Assembly (NCBI GenBank): GCA_027924585.1
Contig: BSBM01000001.1
Span: 56,337,501 to 56,401,500 of the forward strand
Direction: 5' to 3'
Length of the DNA: 64,000 nucleotides
Origin: Larix kaempferi
Taxonomy: Eukaryota > Streptophyta > Pinopsida > Pinales > Pinaceae
A model generated the notes under the pieces. The model saw only the letters and a list, made by a program, of their open reading frames with translations. It made no database searches and was not told the origin of the DNA. The number at the start of each line of letters is the position of its first letter. Within the stretch, counting starts at the first letter, position 1. Both the position numbers and the translations under genes were made by a program. This document shows positions 12,501 through 23,531 of this stretch, piece after piece.

Positions 12501-14500
12501 AGAATAGTCTCAATAGTTAGATATGGAATATATTACTCAAACCATATATTGCCATGCATTGTCCATAATTATAAATCCTCAATCTATCAGTATAGAAGGG
12601 TATATAAAAAGAAAAAGTTAAGAGTGTTGATTAATCTGGTAGAACCCATAAATTCATTAATTGCAAACTAGCCAAACTTCTCAATTTCTTTGTATATCCA
12701 ACACTAACATATCAAGTAACGAATTCAGGTGGAGGTACCATAAGGTTTTCAAGGAAGCACCATAGTATTAGCATTACTATGAAGGAGTATTTATTGGATA
12801 GTCCAATGATGTCAATCCAAATGGGTGGTGATGATGTTGTACTATGATTCCAATGACAACAAATGTTGGGAATAATGGATCTTAATTTTCAAGAAATTTT
12901 CATGAGATTCTCTTCATAAGGAAAGGAAATTTAACTAAGAGATATTGTAGGGAATCCCTCTAAACTAGTCATATTCAACAATATGAAAAACTTGCTAAAA
13001 ATGGTACACCATGAGTAATTGGACAATTGTGATCACTAGATGTTCAAACATCTATGCACTCTATTCCAATGAGTCCCCAACAAGTTATTGATAGTCACTC
13101 CAATGTATTTGAATATATATTAATAAAGGTATTCCACCTATTCAAGATCACAATCATGCTATACACTTGAAACTAGAAAGTGTTCCACCTAACATCAGAT
13201 CCTACAGGTACCCCATATGCACAAAGGAGTGAGATTGAAAATATGGTTCATGAAATTTGTTAGTTGTAGGCATCATTCAATCTAGTGAAAGTGCTTTCTA
13301 TAAAATAGTGGTGATGGTTCACAAAAAGGAAGGATCATGGTGTATGTGTCCAGATTATAGGGATCTCAATAAAATTACCATTAGATAAGTTTCTTATTTT
13401 TGTCATTGTTGGATTATTGGATGAATTATAGGGAGTAATTTTCTTTACCAAGTTGGATATCCATTATGGATATCATCGAATTAGAATGAGGAAAGAAGAC
13501 ATTCAGAAAACAACCTTTAGAACACATGAAGGTCATTAAGAATTTTCGGTGATGCCTTTTGGCCTTACCAATGCACCTTCCACATTTCAAATATTGATGA
13601 ATTATATTTTTAAACCCTTCCTAGAAAAATTTGTGTTAGTATTTTTGACAATATACTAATTTACAGAAAATATTTTGAATATCATGTACAACATGTTGAT
13701 GTGGTCTTAAAACTATTGGAGGAGACCCAACTATATTTCAATCCTTCCAAGTGTGCTTTTGGGGTTCATGAAGTGGAATATTTGGGTCATATTGCATCTA
13801 ATGAAGGTGTCAAAGTCGACCCTAATAAAATTAAGGCTATCATGGAATGGTCAATTCCTAAAACCTTGGAGAAACTTAGAGGATTCTTAGGATTTACATG
13901 ATACTACAACAAGTTCATTAAGAATTATGATAAAATAGAAGCACCTCTATGTAACAAGTTTATTGAAAATTGAGGCATTCTCTTGGACTATAGCAGCAAC
14001 CAAATATGTTGAAAACATTAAAATGGCTATGCATAAAACTCTCGTATTAGACACACTTTACTTCACAAAAACCTTTATTGTGGAGTGTGATGCCTCAAGG
14101 CATGGAATTGGCGTGGTTTTAATGCAAGAAGGAAGGCCCATTTCCTTTGAATGTTTCCAAATTAAAGGAAAAAAAATTCAAACCAATTTATGGAAAGGAA
14201 ATGTTGGCCATACTACATGTAATTAAGAAATGGTTCCCTTACCTAATGAGAAGACACTTCAATGTAATAAAAAATGATGATAGTCTGAAGTACTTCATGG
14301 AACAACAATTATCTTTAGAAGATCAACAAAAATGGGTTACAAAGATGCTAGGTTATGACTTTCAAATTATCTACAGAAAAGGGAAACAAAAGGTGGTGGA
14401 AGATGCAATTTCAAGAATAGAAGATGACACAAGGGGATTAATATGTTCTATTTCCATTATGCAATATGATTGGGTTGAAGAAGCAAGGATAGAATGGAAA
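12500..14500 (+). pseudogene. Gypsy-A protease, reverse transcriptase and RNase H (relic)
   Basis: Many frame breaks occur. The protease part (12520-13100) is barely readable. RT is recognisable from about 13130 by MVHKKEGSWCMCPDYRDLNK and a [13 protein letters not shown]-like block. At the YXDD box the reading gives FDNILIY, so the second catalytic Asp is Asn. 13701-13901 holds the RT thumb/connection (CAFGVHEVEYLGHI). RNase H follows from 14070 with FIVECDASRHGIG and the YGKEMLAI and DAISRIE segments. The lineage is the plant chromovirus type. It is non-functional. Confidence 0.75.
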
Positions 14501-14559
14501 TAGGATCATAAAGAAAGAAAGATAATCCAACAACTAAAATAGGACCCTAGTTCACTAGA

Positions 14560-15366
14560 TAAATTTGTGTAAAAGAATGATTCAGTATGGTACCAAGATT
14601 GCCTATATTTATGTAAGAATTCTCTACTCAAACATAAGGTCCTATTGGAATTTCACACTTCTCCTATAGGAGGACATTCAGGGTTCTTGAAAACTTATCA
14701 TAGGATCAATAACTATTTTTTCTAGGAAGTCTTAAAATTGATGTCCAAAAGTTTGTGGAAGAATGTTTGGTTTGGAAACAAAACAAAGAGGAGACAATGA
14801 AGACACTGGTTCTATTACATCCATTATCCCTACCAACTCAACATTGGGAAGAGGACTCAATTGATTTTAACACACCTCTACCAAATTCAAAAAGAAAGAC
14901 TATCATTATGGTAGTAGTGGATCGACTCACAAAGTATGCCCATTTATTCTCTCTTTCTCATCCTTTTAAAGTAAGTACAATAGTTGCATCCTTCATTGAA
15001 ATAATTCATCGGCTACATGAAATCAAAATGATTATTGTAAGTGATAAACATACAATTTTCATAAGTAATTTTTTAAAGGAACTATTTTGTTTTTTGGGCA
15101 CTTAGTAGCTTGACATACCCCATACCATCCTCAATCTGATGGGAAAACCGATATTGTGAATAAATACCTAGAAGGGTATATTTTTTGCTTTTTATATAAT
15201 AAACAAACTCAATGGATTAAGTATTTTCCCTTAGTATAATGATGGTATAACACAAATTTACATACTTCATAAAAAATGTCACCAATTATGGCACTTTATG
15301 GATATCATCCTCCTTCCATCACATCATCCTTAAAAGAGAATGCTATGGTTCAAGAAGTGGATGATA
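14560..15366 (+). pseudogene. Gypsy-A integrase (relic, 3' end lost)
   Basis: The zinc-binding segment around 14620-14705 reads LLEFHTSPIGGHSGFLKTYH. The core (14755-15105) contains SIDFNTPLP, VVDRLTKYAH and the second-Asp motif IIVSDKHTIF. The third catalytic position reads KTDIVN where family members usually have Glu. The tail motif MSPIMALYGYHPPS lies at 15277-15320. The reading ends abruptly at about 15366, where unrelated LTR-like sequence begins, so the polyprotein end and the 3' LTR are gone. Confidence 0.7.
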
Positions 15367-15609
15367 TGTTGGGAGGGTCTTTAGGCCCTTGTATTATTCA
15401 TCATGTAATGTACTAAGGTAAACCAAATATAATGAATGAGTAGTTGGAGCGGGTGTAACCACTCCAAACTTCTCCTATATTGTATAAAATACCTTTCCAG
15501 ATGAATAGAAAATCGACCGAACGTTCTGTCCATACTGTTCTTCTTGATAGTTTGTTGTGTGTGGTTATACTATCTACTTGAATTATGTGTTGAACCTTTG
15601 CATTCAACA
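15367..15609 (+). repeat. Possible short LTR or LTR fragment
   Basis: The sequence starts TGTTGGGAGG and ends TTCAACA, giving TGTTG/CAACA termini, and abuts the broken end of the Gypsy-A integrase. No target-site duplication is seen and no good primer binding site follows. This is weak support. Confidence 0.3.
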
Positions 15610-16008
15610 TCTTGGCACATTTTCCTCCTCCACTTACAACAACATCGAGTTGGGTGGTTCGAACCTATCTGAGGATGAAATGAAAGGACCTTGAAAGAAA
15701 AATAATTGTTGGTAATGCTCATGTGATTAATGCGTGGCTGAAAATACTCTCATAAAAATCAACCAGTGTCTGCACATACGAGAAACAAGATTGACAAGTT
15801 AAGAACTTATAAGTTGGAATGTATGATCATTGGCAACATATATATATATATATATATATATATGTTTCTTTAAGAAACGTTGAATGCTATTCATCCTCAA
15901 CTCCTCTACCAACCCTATCAAGCATTCTCTCATATTCTACCATTCTCTCCTAGTCGACTGCATGTATGTACATTGTTCGTAACTATAAGGTATATAGGGT
16001 ACAATGAT
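15610..16008. other. Unassigned spacer with (TA)n
   Basis: No gene is seen. A TA microsatellite occupies about 15839-15863. The expected first two-thirds of the Copia-1 5' LTR should lie here but is not recognisable, so this is probably a replaced or deleted segment. Confidence 0.4.
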
Positions 16009-16252
16009 AGAGAGGAATGCGCACAAGTGGAGGAGGAGTAGCTACTGGAGTCATCTATATTTTGGGGATTGATCTTTGTGATCTTTGTATTGGGGATTAT
16101 TCTATCTCTGAGGAAGTTGCGGGGTTTTTCACCTTCTTAGTTTTCCCTGGTGAAATGCTTTGTGTCCATTATCTCTTGTGATAGTTATGTTGTGCTTGTT
16201 ATTCTCTTAGTGATCCTAGATAATATTGAATGAAATTATCAAAAAATTAACA
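16009..16252 (+). repeat. Copia-1 5' LTR, truncated
   Basis: The last 244 bp match 22525-22765 almost base for base ('cacaagtggaggaggagtag' onward) and end in ATTAACA. Homology stops sharply upstream at about 16009, so the first roughly 350 bp are missing. Confidence 0.8.
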
Positions 16253-16265
16253 TGGTATCAGAGTT
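16253..16265 (+). other. Copia-1 primer binding site
   Basis: TGGTATCAGAGTT follows the LTR end directly. It matches the plant initiator-tRNA-Met site in the first eleven bases. Confidence 0.8.
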
Positions 16266-16461
16266 GTGCTAAGAAGAAGATAGTGTGCAGCTGCGGAAGC
16301 TAGGGATTCTTAATTTTTGGGTTTCTCTCCACATATAATCAAATTTAGGAGGCTAGGCTGACTCTCCTAGCAAGGGCGCATCTTTCTGTCAAGACAGAAT
16401 TCAATTCTAAGCACTTTCAGTTTTTGGCCTGTCACTGCTGCGGGAAATTATGGTTTCAAAG

Positions 16462-16770
16462 AAAGTTGGAATTTTTGGAATCTGAGACCATGGCTGGATG
16501 CTCCTCAGAAAAATTGAAATTTAGAGACCAATATCGAACCTTTTGGTTGGGAAGAACCCCGGGCTCCATCAAACCCTAGTTCGAGATTTTGATCAGAAAG
16601 GAGGAAAATTAGGGTTTCTGCAAAAGTTGGAATTTTTGGAATCTGAGACCACGAACGGATGCTCCTCAGAAAAAAATCGAAGTTTAGAGCACAAGATCAA
16701 ACTTTTTGTTTGGGAAGAACCGCGGGCATTATCAAACCCTAGTTCAGGATTTTGACCAGAAAACCAGAAA
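16462..16770 (+). repeat. Copia-1 leader tandem repeat, 161-bp period
   Basis: Two units start at 16462 and 16623 with 'aaagttggaatttttggaat'. Each continues through 'gagacca', 'ggatgctcctcagaaaaa', 'tgggaagaacc' and 'atcaaaccctagttc'. They lie between the primer binding site and gag. A homologous pair with a 160-bp period lies in the Copia-2 leader. Confidence 0.85.
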
Positions 16771-17011
16771 TTGTAGATCTGGAAGTTTCAAAGGCAATTT
16801 CGAGGGGTCAAATTTTGCAGATTTAAAAATTGAATTATACCAGCTTGATCAACTCAGCAAGACGCATCTTTCCATCCATTCAGAAGTTTGGAATTCAAAG
16901 TTTAAATTTTTAGGGTTTCTCTTACAAACCCTAATCCAGCTCCAGATCCAGTTTCAGGAAATCAAGTGGTAAGACCTAAATCTTTTATTTCCATTTAAGT
17001 TTCTCATTAAG

Positions 17012-17812
17012 ATGTCTCACCACACCAAGCTTGAGGGTAATCTTGAAGGAGATGACAACTTCCAAGCATGGAAGTATATGATTGGGTTAATCCTAGAAGA
17101 GAATGAGTTGGACACCTACATAAGTCAAGAGGTTCCAATTCCAGAGGGAGATGAGGCTAAGGCCTTACACAAGAAGAACTTGGTCAAAGCCAAGAGAATC
17201 ATTGTTGATTATATAAAAGACCATCTCATCCCCCATGTGTCTTCTCTAAAGACATCTAAGGAGATGTTTGACTCATTGACCAAGTTGTTTGAAGGAAAGA
17301 ATATAAATCTAAAGATGACTCTGTGGAATCAATTGAAAGGGGTAAAGTTCCAAAATGGAGAGACCATCCAATCCTACTTTACTAAGGTCTCTCAAATTGA
17401 AGAACAACTTGAAGCTGTGGATGAAGTAGTGGAGAATGGAGAAATTTTCATGGCCACATTGAATGGCCTACCTAGGTCATGGGACTCCTTCATCCAAGGT
17501 ATCTGTGAAAGAAATGAGTTGATCTCCTTCAGTAGACTATGGGAGGAATGTTCACAAGAAGAAGCTAGGCTTGTGGCCCGAGAAGAAAAGATGGGAAATG
17601 AAGATCAATCTCTCACAGCACATACCAAGAAAAGTAATCCCAAGAGGGAGCAATATTTTCACAAGAGATCTTCACACCACCATCATCAAAGAGATAAGAA
17701 AGATTTGAGATGCTTCACTTGTAACGAGAAGGGACACTTTGCCTCAGAATGTCCCAAGAACAAAAGGAACTCCAACAACAACAACAACAACAAGAGCAAC
17801 AAGAAGAAATAA
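17012..17812 (+). CDS. Copia-1 gag
   Basis: 266 residues in one uninterrupted frame. Residues about 10-200 match the UBN2/copia gag fold (DDNFQAWKYMI, TKLFEGKN, LWNQLKGVKFQNGETIQSY, LPRSWDSFIQGI). A CCHC zinc knuckle is at about 232-249 (CFTCNEKGHFASEC), followed by an Asn/Lys run. Its role would be to form the retrotransposon particle and bind RNA. The stop TAA at 17810-17812 is in the same frame as the protease that follows, so it is either an authentic gag end or a mutation in a single gag-pol frame. It is the only nearly intact coding unit of the element. Confidence 0.85.
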   Translation: MSHHTKLEGNLEGDDNFQAWKYMIGLILEENELDTYISQEVPIPEGDEAKALHKKNLVKAKRIIVDYIKDHLIPHVSSLKTSKEMFDSLTKLFEGKNINLKMTLWNQLKGVKFQNGETIQSYFTKVSQIEEQLEAVDEVVENGEIFMATLNGLPRSWDSFIQGICERNELISFSRLWEECSQEEARLVAREEKMGNEDQSLTAHTKKSNPKREQYFHKRSSHHHHQRDKKDLRCFTCNEKGHFASECPKNKRNSNNNNNNKSNKKK

Positions 17813-18300
17813 CATGCTCATGCTGCTAAGGATGATGAACCTCCCAGGAAGAAGACTAAGGTAGAAAGTGAAGACTCTTCAAGTGACGATGAATATGTTC
17901 TAATCTCTGCTTTCACAGGTACTGTTACACATGGGTATAATGATTGTCTTATTGATAGTGGGGCTTATAAACATATGACGGGATTCAAAGAATCTCTCAT
18001 GGACCTATCTGAACATGAGTCACCTCATAAGGTGAAACTTGGGGATGACTACCAATACCCTATAAAAGAAAGTGGTGAAGCCTCCTACAAGTTAGACTCT
18101 AGGAAGTCTTTAAAGATGCAAGATGTTCTATATGTACCTGGACTCAAGAAGAATATTCTCTCCATATCATCTTTGGATGCAAAAGGAACGAGAGTCGCAT
18201 TTTTGGATGGCCAAGTACTTATGTGGCCAAAAGGTAAGACAATAGATGATGCAGTAGTGATTGAGAGCAAGAGGGAGGATTGTACAAATTGAAGGGACAA
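17813..18300 (+). pseudogene. Copia-1 protease and pre-integrase start
   Basis: In frame with gag after one TAA. It contains the aspartic protease site CLIDSGAYKHMTG (family usual DSGAS.HMT) at about 17946. KMQDVLYVPGLKKNILSIS follows at about 18114, the typical segment before the GAG-pre-integrase domain. The frame closes at 18290-18292; the domain continues in shifted frames. Confidence 0.75.
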
Positions 18301-18918
18301 CCAGAACATGCCATGGTACATGCATCCATGGAACCAAGTGAACTTTGGCATAGAAGGATTTCTCATGTGCACTATCGGGCACTACCAATTGCAAGCAAAG
18401 CAATCGAAGGTCTTCCTTAAATCTAGTCCAAACATGAAGTTGTTTGCAAAGGATGTGCAAAAGGAAAGAACACAAATAAGGAATTTCCAAGCAGTGAAAG
18501 CAAAGCAAAAGGAATCTTGGAGATTGTCCACTCCGATGTATGCGGACCAATGTCATCCAGTTCTCTGAGTGGGTATGTATATTATGTTTCTTTCATTGAT
18601 GATTTCTTTAGGAAGACTTGGGTTCATTTATTGAAGAACAAAGAGGAATTATTCAACAAATTCAAGGAATTCAAAATCCTTGATAGAAAACCACATTGAA
18701 AAGAAGATCAAGACCTTTAGATCCGGCAATGGTGGAGAATTCACTTCAGAATACTTCAAGAAGTTATGCAGTGATTCAGGGATTAAGAGGGAGTTGACTA
18801 CTCCTTACAATCTACAACAGAAAGGAGTAGAAGAAGCTACTTCAGAGTCGGACTCCAGTAGCTCCTGCAAGGAAGCAAAGATTGAGAGGGAGTCCACCCA
18901 ACAAACAAACAAAGATAA
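18301..18918 (+). pseudogene. Copia-1 integrase (relic)
   Basis: At least two frame changes occur. 18330-18500 gives the HxxxxH/CxxC zinc region in pieces. 18517-18699 has HSDVCGPMSSSSLSGYVYYV (first Asp) and FIDDFFRKTWVHLLK. 18705-18830 has TFRSGNGGEF, where the family has SDNGGEF, so the second catalytic Asp is Gly. TTPYNLQQKGV follows, but the Glu-containing continuation is absent. A Ser-rich linker (SESDSSSSCKE) runs into the intron-like gap. Confidence 0.7.
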
Positions 18919-19346
18919 GTATTTGAATTGGCATTTCTTGTATATCTGATTGTTTAAATAATATTGTTCAATGATGTATATACTTATGTTCCTAGACTTA
19001 GGTTGTGTATTATGCATATTAGAATAATTGCATTAATGAATAGTATACTACTAATATGCATGTGATGGGTAAGTGGCCTATGGCACTGTACAACATTCCA
19101 TTGCTACTTATCTAGAATGAAACCTCTTTGCTAGCATGTTGGGAGTAGTGCAAACTCTTAACAATGTTCTGGTAGAGATGGAAGGCATCTAGAAAGTTAT
19201 CGTATGAATACGGGATACGGATGAATGTTGTATTGAAGCATTGGCTAAGATAATTGCATGACTGTATGACATATGCCTTTATGTGTAAGAATTTGTTCTG
19301 TCAACTATGAGAATTTTCTAATCATGCAATTGAATTTGACTTGTAG
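18919..19346 (+). other. Intron-like segment inside Copia-1 pol
   Basis: About 428 bp of non-coding sequence separates the integrase linker from RT. It begins AAAGATAA/GTATTTG and ends with CTAATCATG, a T-rich stretch and TTGTAG/GAAAGATC. That layout fits a branch point about 27 bases before a 3' splice site. The homologous Copia-2 segment, 45600-46008, has the same donor, branch and acceptor-like bases. Splicing is inferred, not shown. Confidence 0.5.
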
Positions 19347-20952
19347 GAAAGATCGTGTACAATCACCTACAAAAGAAGGACTACAACATTTGTTCCAGCA
19401 ATGAAGTTCAAGAAAGCTATCTATTGAAGATATTGAAGAATCTGAAGTTCCCAGGATCCGGGATGCAGCAATGGAAGAATGCCATGATCGAGGAATACCA
19501 GTCGATCATGAAGAATGTTGTTTGGGATGTGGTCCCAAGACCAGAAGGGAAGTCTGTTGTGACTTCCAAGTGGATCTACAAGATCATGCATCTTGCAGAT
19601 GACAGCATAGAGAAATACAAGGCAAGTTTGTAGCTCGTGGCTTCTCCCAAAAGGAGGGGATAGATTATGAAGAGACTTTTCCACCTATAGCCAGATACAC
19701 TTCCATCAGAACAATACTTGCTCTAGCTACAGTGATGAAGTGGAAGATACACCAGATGGATGTCAAGACAGCTTTCTTGAATGGTGTAGTTGAAGAGGAA
19801 GTGTATGTGGAGCAGCCACTCGGTTTTGAGACACATGACAGGGAGTCATATGTGTGCAGGTTGAAGAAAGCCTTGTATGGCTTGAAGCAAGCACCTAGGA
19901 CATGGTATGGCAGGATAGACAACTTCCTGTCCAGTTTAGGCTTTACCAAGAGTAAAGCGGATTACAACCTTTACTACAAGGTTGAGGAAGGCAATCGAGT
20001 GATACTCCTATTGCTTGTGGATGACCTGTTTGTGATAGGGGAGGATAGGTTGATTTTCGACACAAAGAGGAAGCTTGCTTCCAAGTTTGAGATGAAGGAC
20101 TTGGGTATGGTGCATTACTTTCTAGGTATGGAAGTGTGGCAGAGTGCAGATGGAATCTTCCTTGGATAAGGGGAGTATGCAGTAGAGATCCTGAAGCGGT
20201 TCGGGATGATGGACTGCAAGGCCATGGCCACACTTATGGCATCGAACCTAAAGCTATTGAGTGATGCTTCATCAGAGTCAGTTGATGCCACGATGTATTG
20301 TCAGATGATTGGGTCCTTGATGTACCTGACGAATAGGAGACCATATATTTGCTTTGCGGTGAACACCTTGAGCCAATTTCTGACAGATCCTAGACATGTT
20401 CACCTAATTGATGTAAAGCATATTCTGAGCTCCCTGAAGGGTACAATTGATTATGGGCTCAAGTATGATGTGAATCAAAAGTTTAACCTGGAGGGTTATG
20501 TTGATTCAAATTGAGCAGGAAGTACTGCAAATAGGAAGAGCACTTCGATGTGTTGCTTCAGCATGGGATCAGCTGTGATCTCTTGGTTTAGCAGGAAGCA
20601 ATCCTGTGTAGCACTGAGTACAGCCGAAGCAAGGTATGTCGCAGCTTGTTTGGCTAGTTGTGAGGCAGTATGGCTAAGAAAGCTATTGTCTGATTTATTT
20701 GATCTCCAGTTGGAAGCTACATGTATCTATTGTGACAACCAGAGTTGTGTGAAGTTGTCAGAGAACCTAGTGTTCCATGACAGGTCGAAGCACATCGAGA
20801 TCAAATATCAATATATCAGGGATATGGTGCAGAGAGGAGTAGTGAAGCTCTAGTATGTTGCGATATATGATCAAATTGCAGATGTGTTGACCAAACCACT
20901 ATCCAGAGGGAAGTTCGAATACTTCAGAGAGAGGCTTGGTGTTCTTCAGATA
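19347..20952 (+). pseudogene. Copia-1 reverse transcriptase and RNase H
   Basis: RT starts at about 19455 (QQWKNAMIEEYQSIMKN). It continues through WIYKIMH, EGIDYEETFPPIARYTSIR, MDVKTAFLNG, CRLKKALYGLKQAPRTWY and LVDDLFVIG, which keeps the DD pair. A frame change lies near 19630, and in-frame stops lie at 20167-20169, 20512-20514 and 20851-20853. RNase H has YVDSN, NRKSTSMCCFSMGSAVISW, ALSTAEARYVA and CDNQSC, and ends near DVLTKPL and LGVLQ. It would be functional RT but for the stops. Confidence 0.85.
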
Positions 20953-21029
20953 GAAGATACTTCGAGGAGGAAGTTATGGGACACATTTGTAGGATCCATT
21001 CCAAGCATGGTGGTAGGAGGATCCTTCCC

Positions 21030-21345
21030 ATGGCCATGGATGTAAGCACTGTGTGATGAGCATCGGGACGATGCTACGGATGATGTTCAATGATCAGGAT
21101 GATCATGCGATGATGATATGCATCAGGACGATGCTATGACGATGATCAGTATGACCATGCAATGATGACATGCATCAAGACAATGCTATGATGATGATGA
21201 GGATGCTCATGCGATGATGATGTGCATCAGGATGATGTACTGTGTGATGATGATCAGTATGATCATGAGCATCAGGATGATGCTCTGTGCGAGGATGATC
21301 AGGTTGATCATGAGTATCAAGATGATACTCTGTGGCCATGGACAG
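21030..21345 (+). repeat. Copia-1 3' array 1 (gatgat-rich)
   Basis: Irregular tandem repeats, about 45-60 bp, are built from 'gatgatcaggatgatcatg' and 'gcatcaggacgatgct' words. They lie just after pol. The last units recur at 39927-39970. Confidence 0.75.
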
Positions 21346-21359
21346 GTTGTGCGATAAGA

Positions 21360-21905
21360 ATATAATCTCGCCCTGGAGATTTGCAAATACTCTTGCGAGG
21401 TTTTTCCTATGGCATATAATAGCTCCCTCGGAGATCTGGAAAATGCTCTTTCGAGGTTTTGCTTGGGAGGACATATAATCTTGCCTTGGGAGATTTGCAG
21501 ATACTCTTGCGAGGTTTTTCCTATGGCATATAATAGCTCCTTGGGAGATCTAGAAAATACTCTTTCAAGGTTTTGTCCTTGGCATATAATATTTCCCTGG
21601 GAGATCTGATAGGTTGTGCAGTAAGCTCGTAATCAGTCCTGGGATGCTCTTTCGAGGTTTTTCCATACCACATGTAATCAGTCTTGGAGATCCGATAGGT
21701 TGTGCTAGGAACGTAAAAGTCCCAGGATGCTCTTTAGAGTTCTTGCTAGTAGTGCTATGAACATAAACATTCCTAGGACACTCTTTTAAGGTTTTGTGAT
21801 GGTCACATGTAATAGCTCCCTGGGAGATCCGATAGGTTGAGAAGTAAGCTCGTAATCGGTCCTGGGATTCTCTTTTGAGGTTTTGCTGACACACGTAATT
21901 AGTCC
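21360..21905 (+). repeat. Copia-1 3' array 2 (about 60-bp minisatellite)
   Basis: About nine diverged units share 'ggcatataatagctccctgg', 'gagatctg' and 'atgctctttcgaggttttg'. The array lies between pol and the 3' LTR. A second copy is at 39995-40545. Open frames on the minus strand here are by-products of the repeat. Confidence 0.8.
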
Positions 21906-22175
21906 TGAGGATTCCATAGGATGGCTAGCTCGCAGAGATGATGAAGACATACAGGAGGCTAGGCCTACAACTAGCATGAAAAAGGGTTGGCTCTATAGAA
22001 CTTCCTATGACGAGAAGAATTGAGAGATAGCCCAGTGATTGAGATGACGAGTACAGCAGCAGTGATGATGATGCTCCGTGATCCAGTGACGATGATACAA
22101 CTCCAGAATTGAAGACTTGTGGCGATATGTATTGATGACCTGTGTCTAGAGAATACCTTCCTAGTTAAGAGGGAT

Positions 22176-22765
22176 TGTTGAAGTATTTGTAACTTCGAAA
22201 GATATTCTTCTATGTATTAAACATGTACTTTATTATATTCATGATGGAGATATATTATTCCTCTAATCAGAAGTGTCATCATTTGTATTTGTAAGTGTCA
22301 CAAGTGTCGCAAGTATTATTGTAAGTGTCGCAACTTATATTTTATGAGTTATTAGACCACCAGTGTGGGGTCGGCCCTATATGAGTCATGTGGTTGGGTT
22401 ATTAGGATTCCTTAGGAAGTCGGCCCTGTTAGAGTTAAAGGCAGGTTAAGTTGTGTATAAATAGAGAGTGAGTGTGTCTCATTCTATTCATTCACGCACT
22501 CATCAAACTCGCATAGTTGAGAGAGAGGAGTGCACACAAGTGGAGGAGGAGTAGCTACTAGAGTCATCTATATTTTGGGGATTGATCTTTGTGATCTTTG
22601 TATTGGGGATTATTCTATCTCTGAGGAAGTTGCAGGGTTTTTCACCTTCTTGGTTTTCCACAGTGAAACGCTTTGTGTCCATTGTCTCTTGTGATAGTTA
22701 TGCTATGCTTGTTATTCTCTTAGTGATCCTAGATAACATTGAATGAAAGTATCGAAAAATTAACA
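22176..22765 (+). repeat. Copia-1 3' LTR
   Basis: 590 bp from TGTTGAAGTATTTG to ATTAACA, preceded by the purine tract AAGAGGGAT. TATAAATAGA at 22456-22465 is a likely TATA box. It matches the partial 5' LTR and the copy at 40811-41400. Confidence 0.85.
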
Positions 22766-23466
22766 GGTAGGTGTGAACTTGGTAAAATGTTTGGAGGAAT
22801 CTTCTTCTTGGGAATAAGTGGAGTGTTGTTCTCAACTAAATTAGGAACATAAATAGTTGCATGATGGATAGTGTATCCATGTAGAACAATTGAAATCCAC
22901 TAATAGTAGAGCAAATGTTGGTGCTCACCAGAATTGGACTTCTTGAGATCGGGTCCAAATGAGACTTGATGATGTCCTCCATCTTCTGTGCAAATATGAA
23001 AACAAGTGCCAATAAACATGCAGTGGATCAAAAGCACGACAGTAATAGCAAATCCAACCACTCCAAACTGTAATTATTCCTCTATAGAATCCACTGACAC
23101 ACCAAAAAGCAAACCAAAGAGAGGTTTTAAGTGTGTATGAGCTGAAAGAACTAGCTGATGATCTTCAGAATTTGAATCAGAAGACATATGAGAGAACAAT
23201 GAGGTGTCTCCAACTTCTTGAGGAATTGTGCTAGCAACCATGTAGGAACTGGAAGGAGCATGGGCATTGGAAGTGAAAGAGAAACTAACAACCTCACACT
23301 GTATACTGGACTTCCAAATAACCATTAGATCACCTTCTTTCACACCAATGACTGGAAAAGGATTCTGAATATATGAAGTATGAGAGGAGAATAATGATGA
23401 GAGATGGAAATATCTGAGTTCTTCTTCAACACTAGATTTCTGTCTTTTGATCTTCAGTACCTGCAA
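22766..23466 (-). pseudogene. Block X copy A: membrane-protein-like ORF with one stop
   Basis: The minus-strand ORF 23466-23074 (130 codons) starts MQVLKIKRQKSSVEEE. It ends at a TAA where the homologous copy at 41535-42101 has GAA, so copy A carries a single premature stop. Beyond it the same frame goes on into a hydrophobic segment. The family is not recognised. A splice-acceptor-like TTCATTTTGCAG/GTACTG lies at the ORF start, so this may be one exon of a host gene. Confidence 0.5.
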
Positions 23467-23520
23467 AATGAACTCTCTAAAATCTTATACTGGAAGACTA
23501 ATTTAATAAATCTCCCTAAG

Positions 23521-23531
23521 CATTGATACCA
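23521..23531 (-). other. Primer-binding-site-like motif upstream of block X ORF
   Basis: The minus strand reads TGGTATCAATG here, and TGGTATCAAAGC in the copies at 38890-38901 and 42155-42166. This matches the plant initiator-tRNA-Met site TGGTATCAGAGC with one change. Sequence upstream on the minus strand (to about 24246) has LTR-like features, including 'tgtatattgtattcatattg'. It suggests the ORF sits inside a non-autonomous LTR element. Confidence 0.4.

Larger units (their letters stand above)
16009..22765 (+). mobile_element. Copia-1, Ty1/copia retrotransposon (defective)
   Basis: Order: truncated 5' LTR (16009-16252), primer binding site, leader with two 161-bp repeats, gag, protease, integrase, intron-like gap, RT/RNase H, two tandem arrays, 3' LTR (22176-22765). 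The domain order protease-integrase-RT identifies Ty1/copia. The coding regions carry several stops and at least one shift. The 3' end from about 21287 recurs at 39925-41400. Confidence 0.85.

Noticed and set aside
21175-21894. Minus-strand ORFs with repeated ISQGAIICHRKNL-type motifs
   Set aside because: They arise because the 60-bp repeat unit lies close to a multiple of three; the strand and position do not fit a gene, and the array lies in the Copia-1 3' region.
21030-21905. CRISPR-like array
   Set aside because: Units are diverged, adjacent and without unique spacers, and the DNA is plant nuclear. This is a minisatellite.
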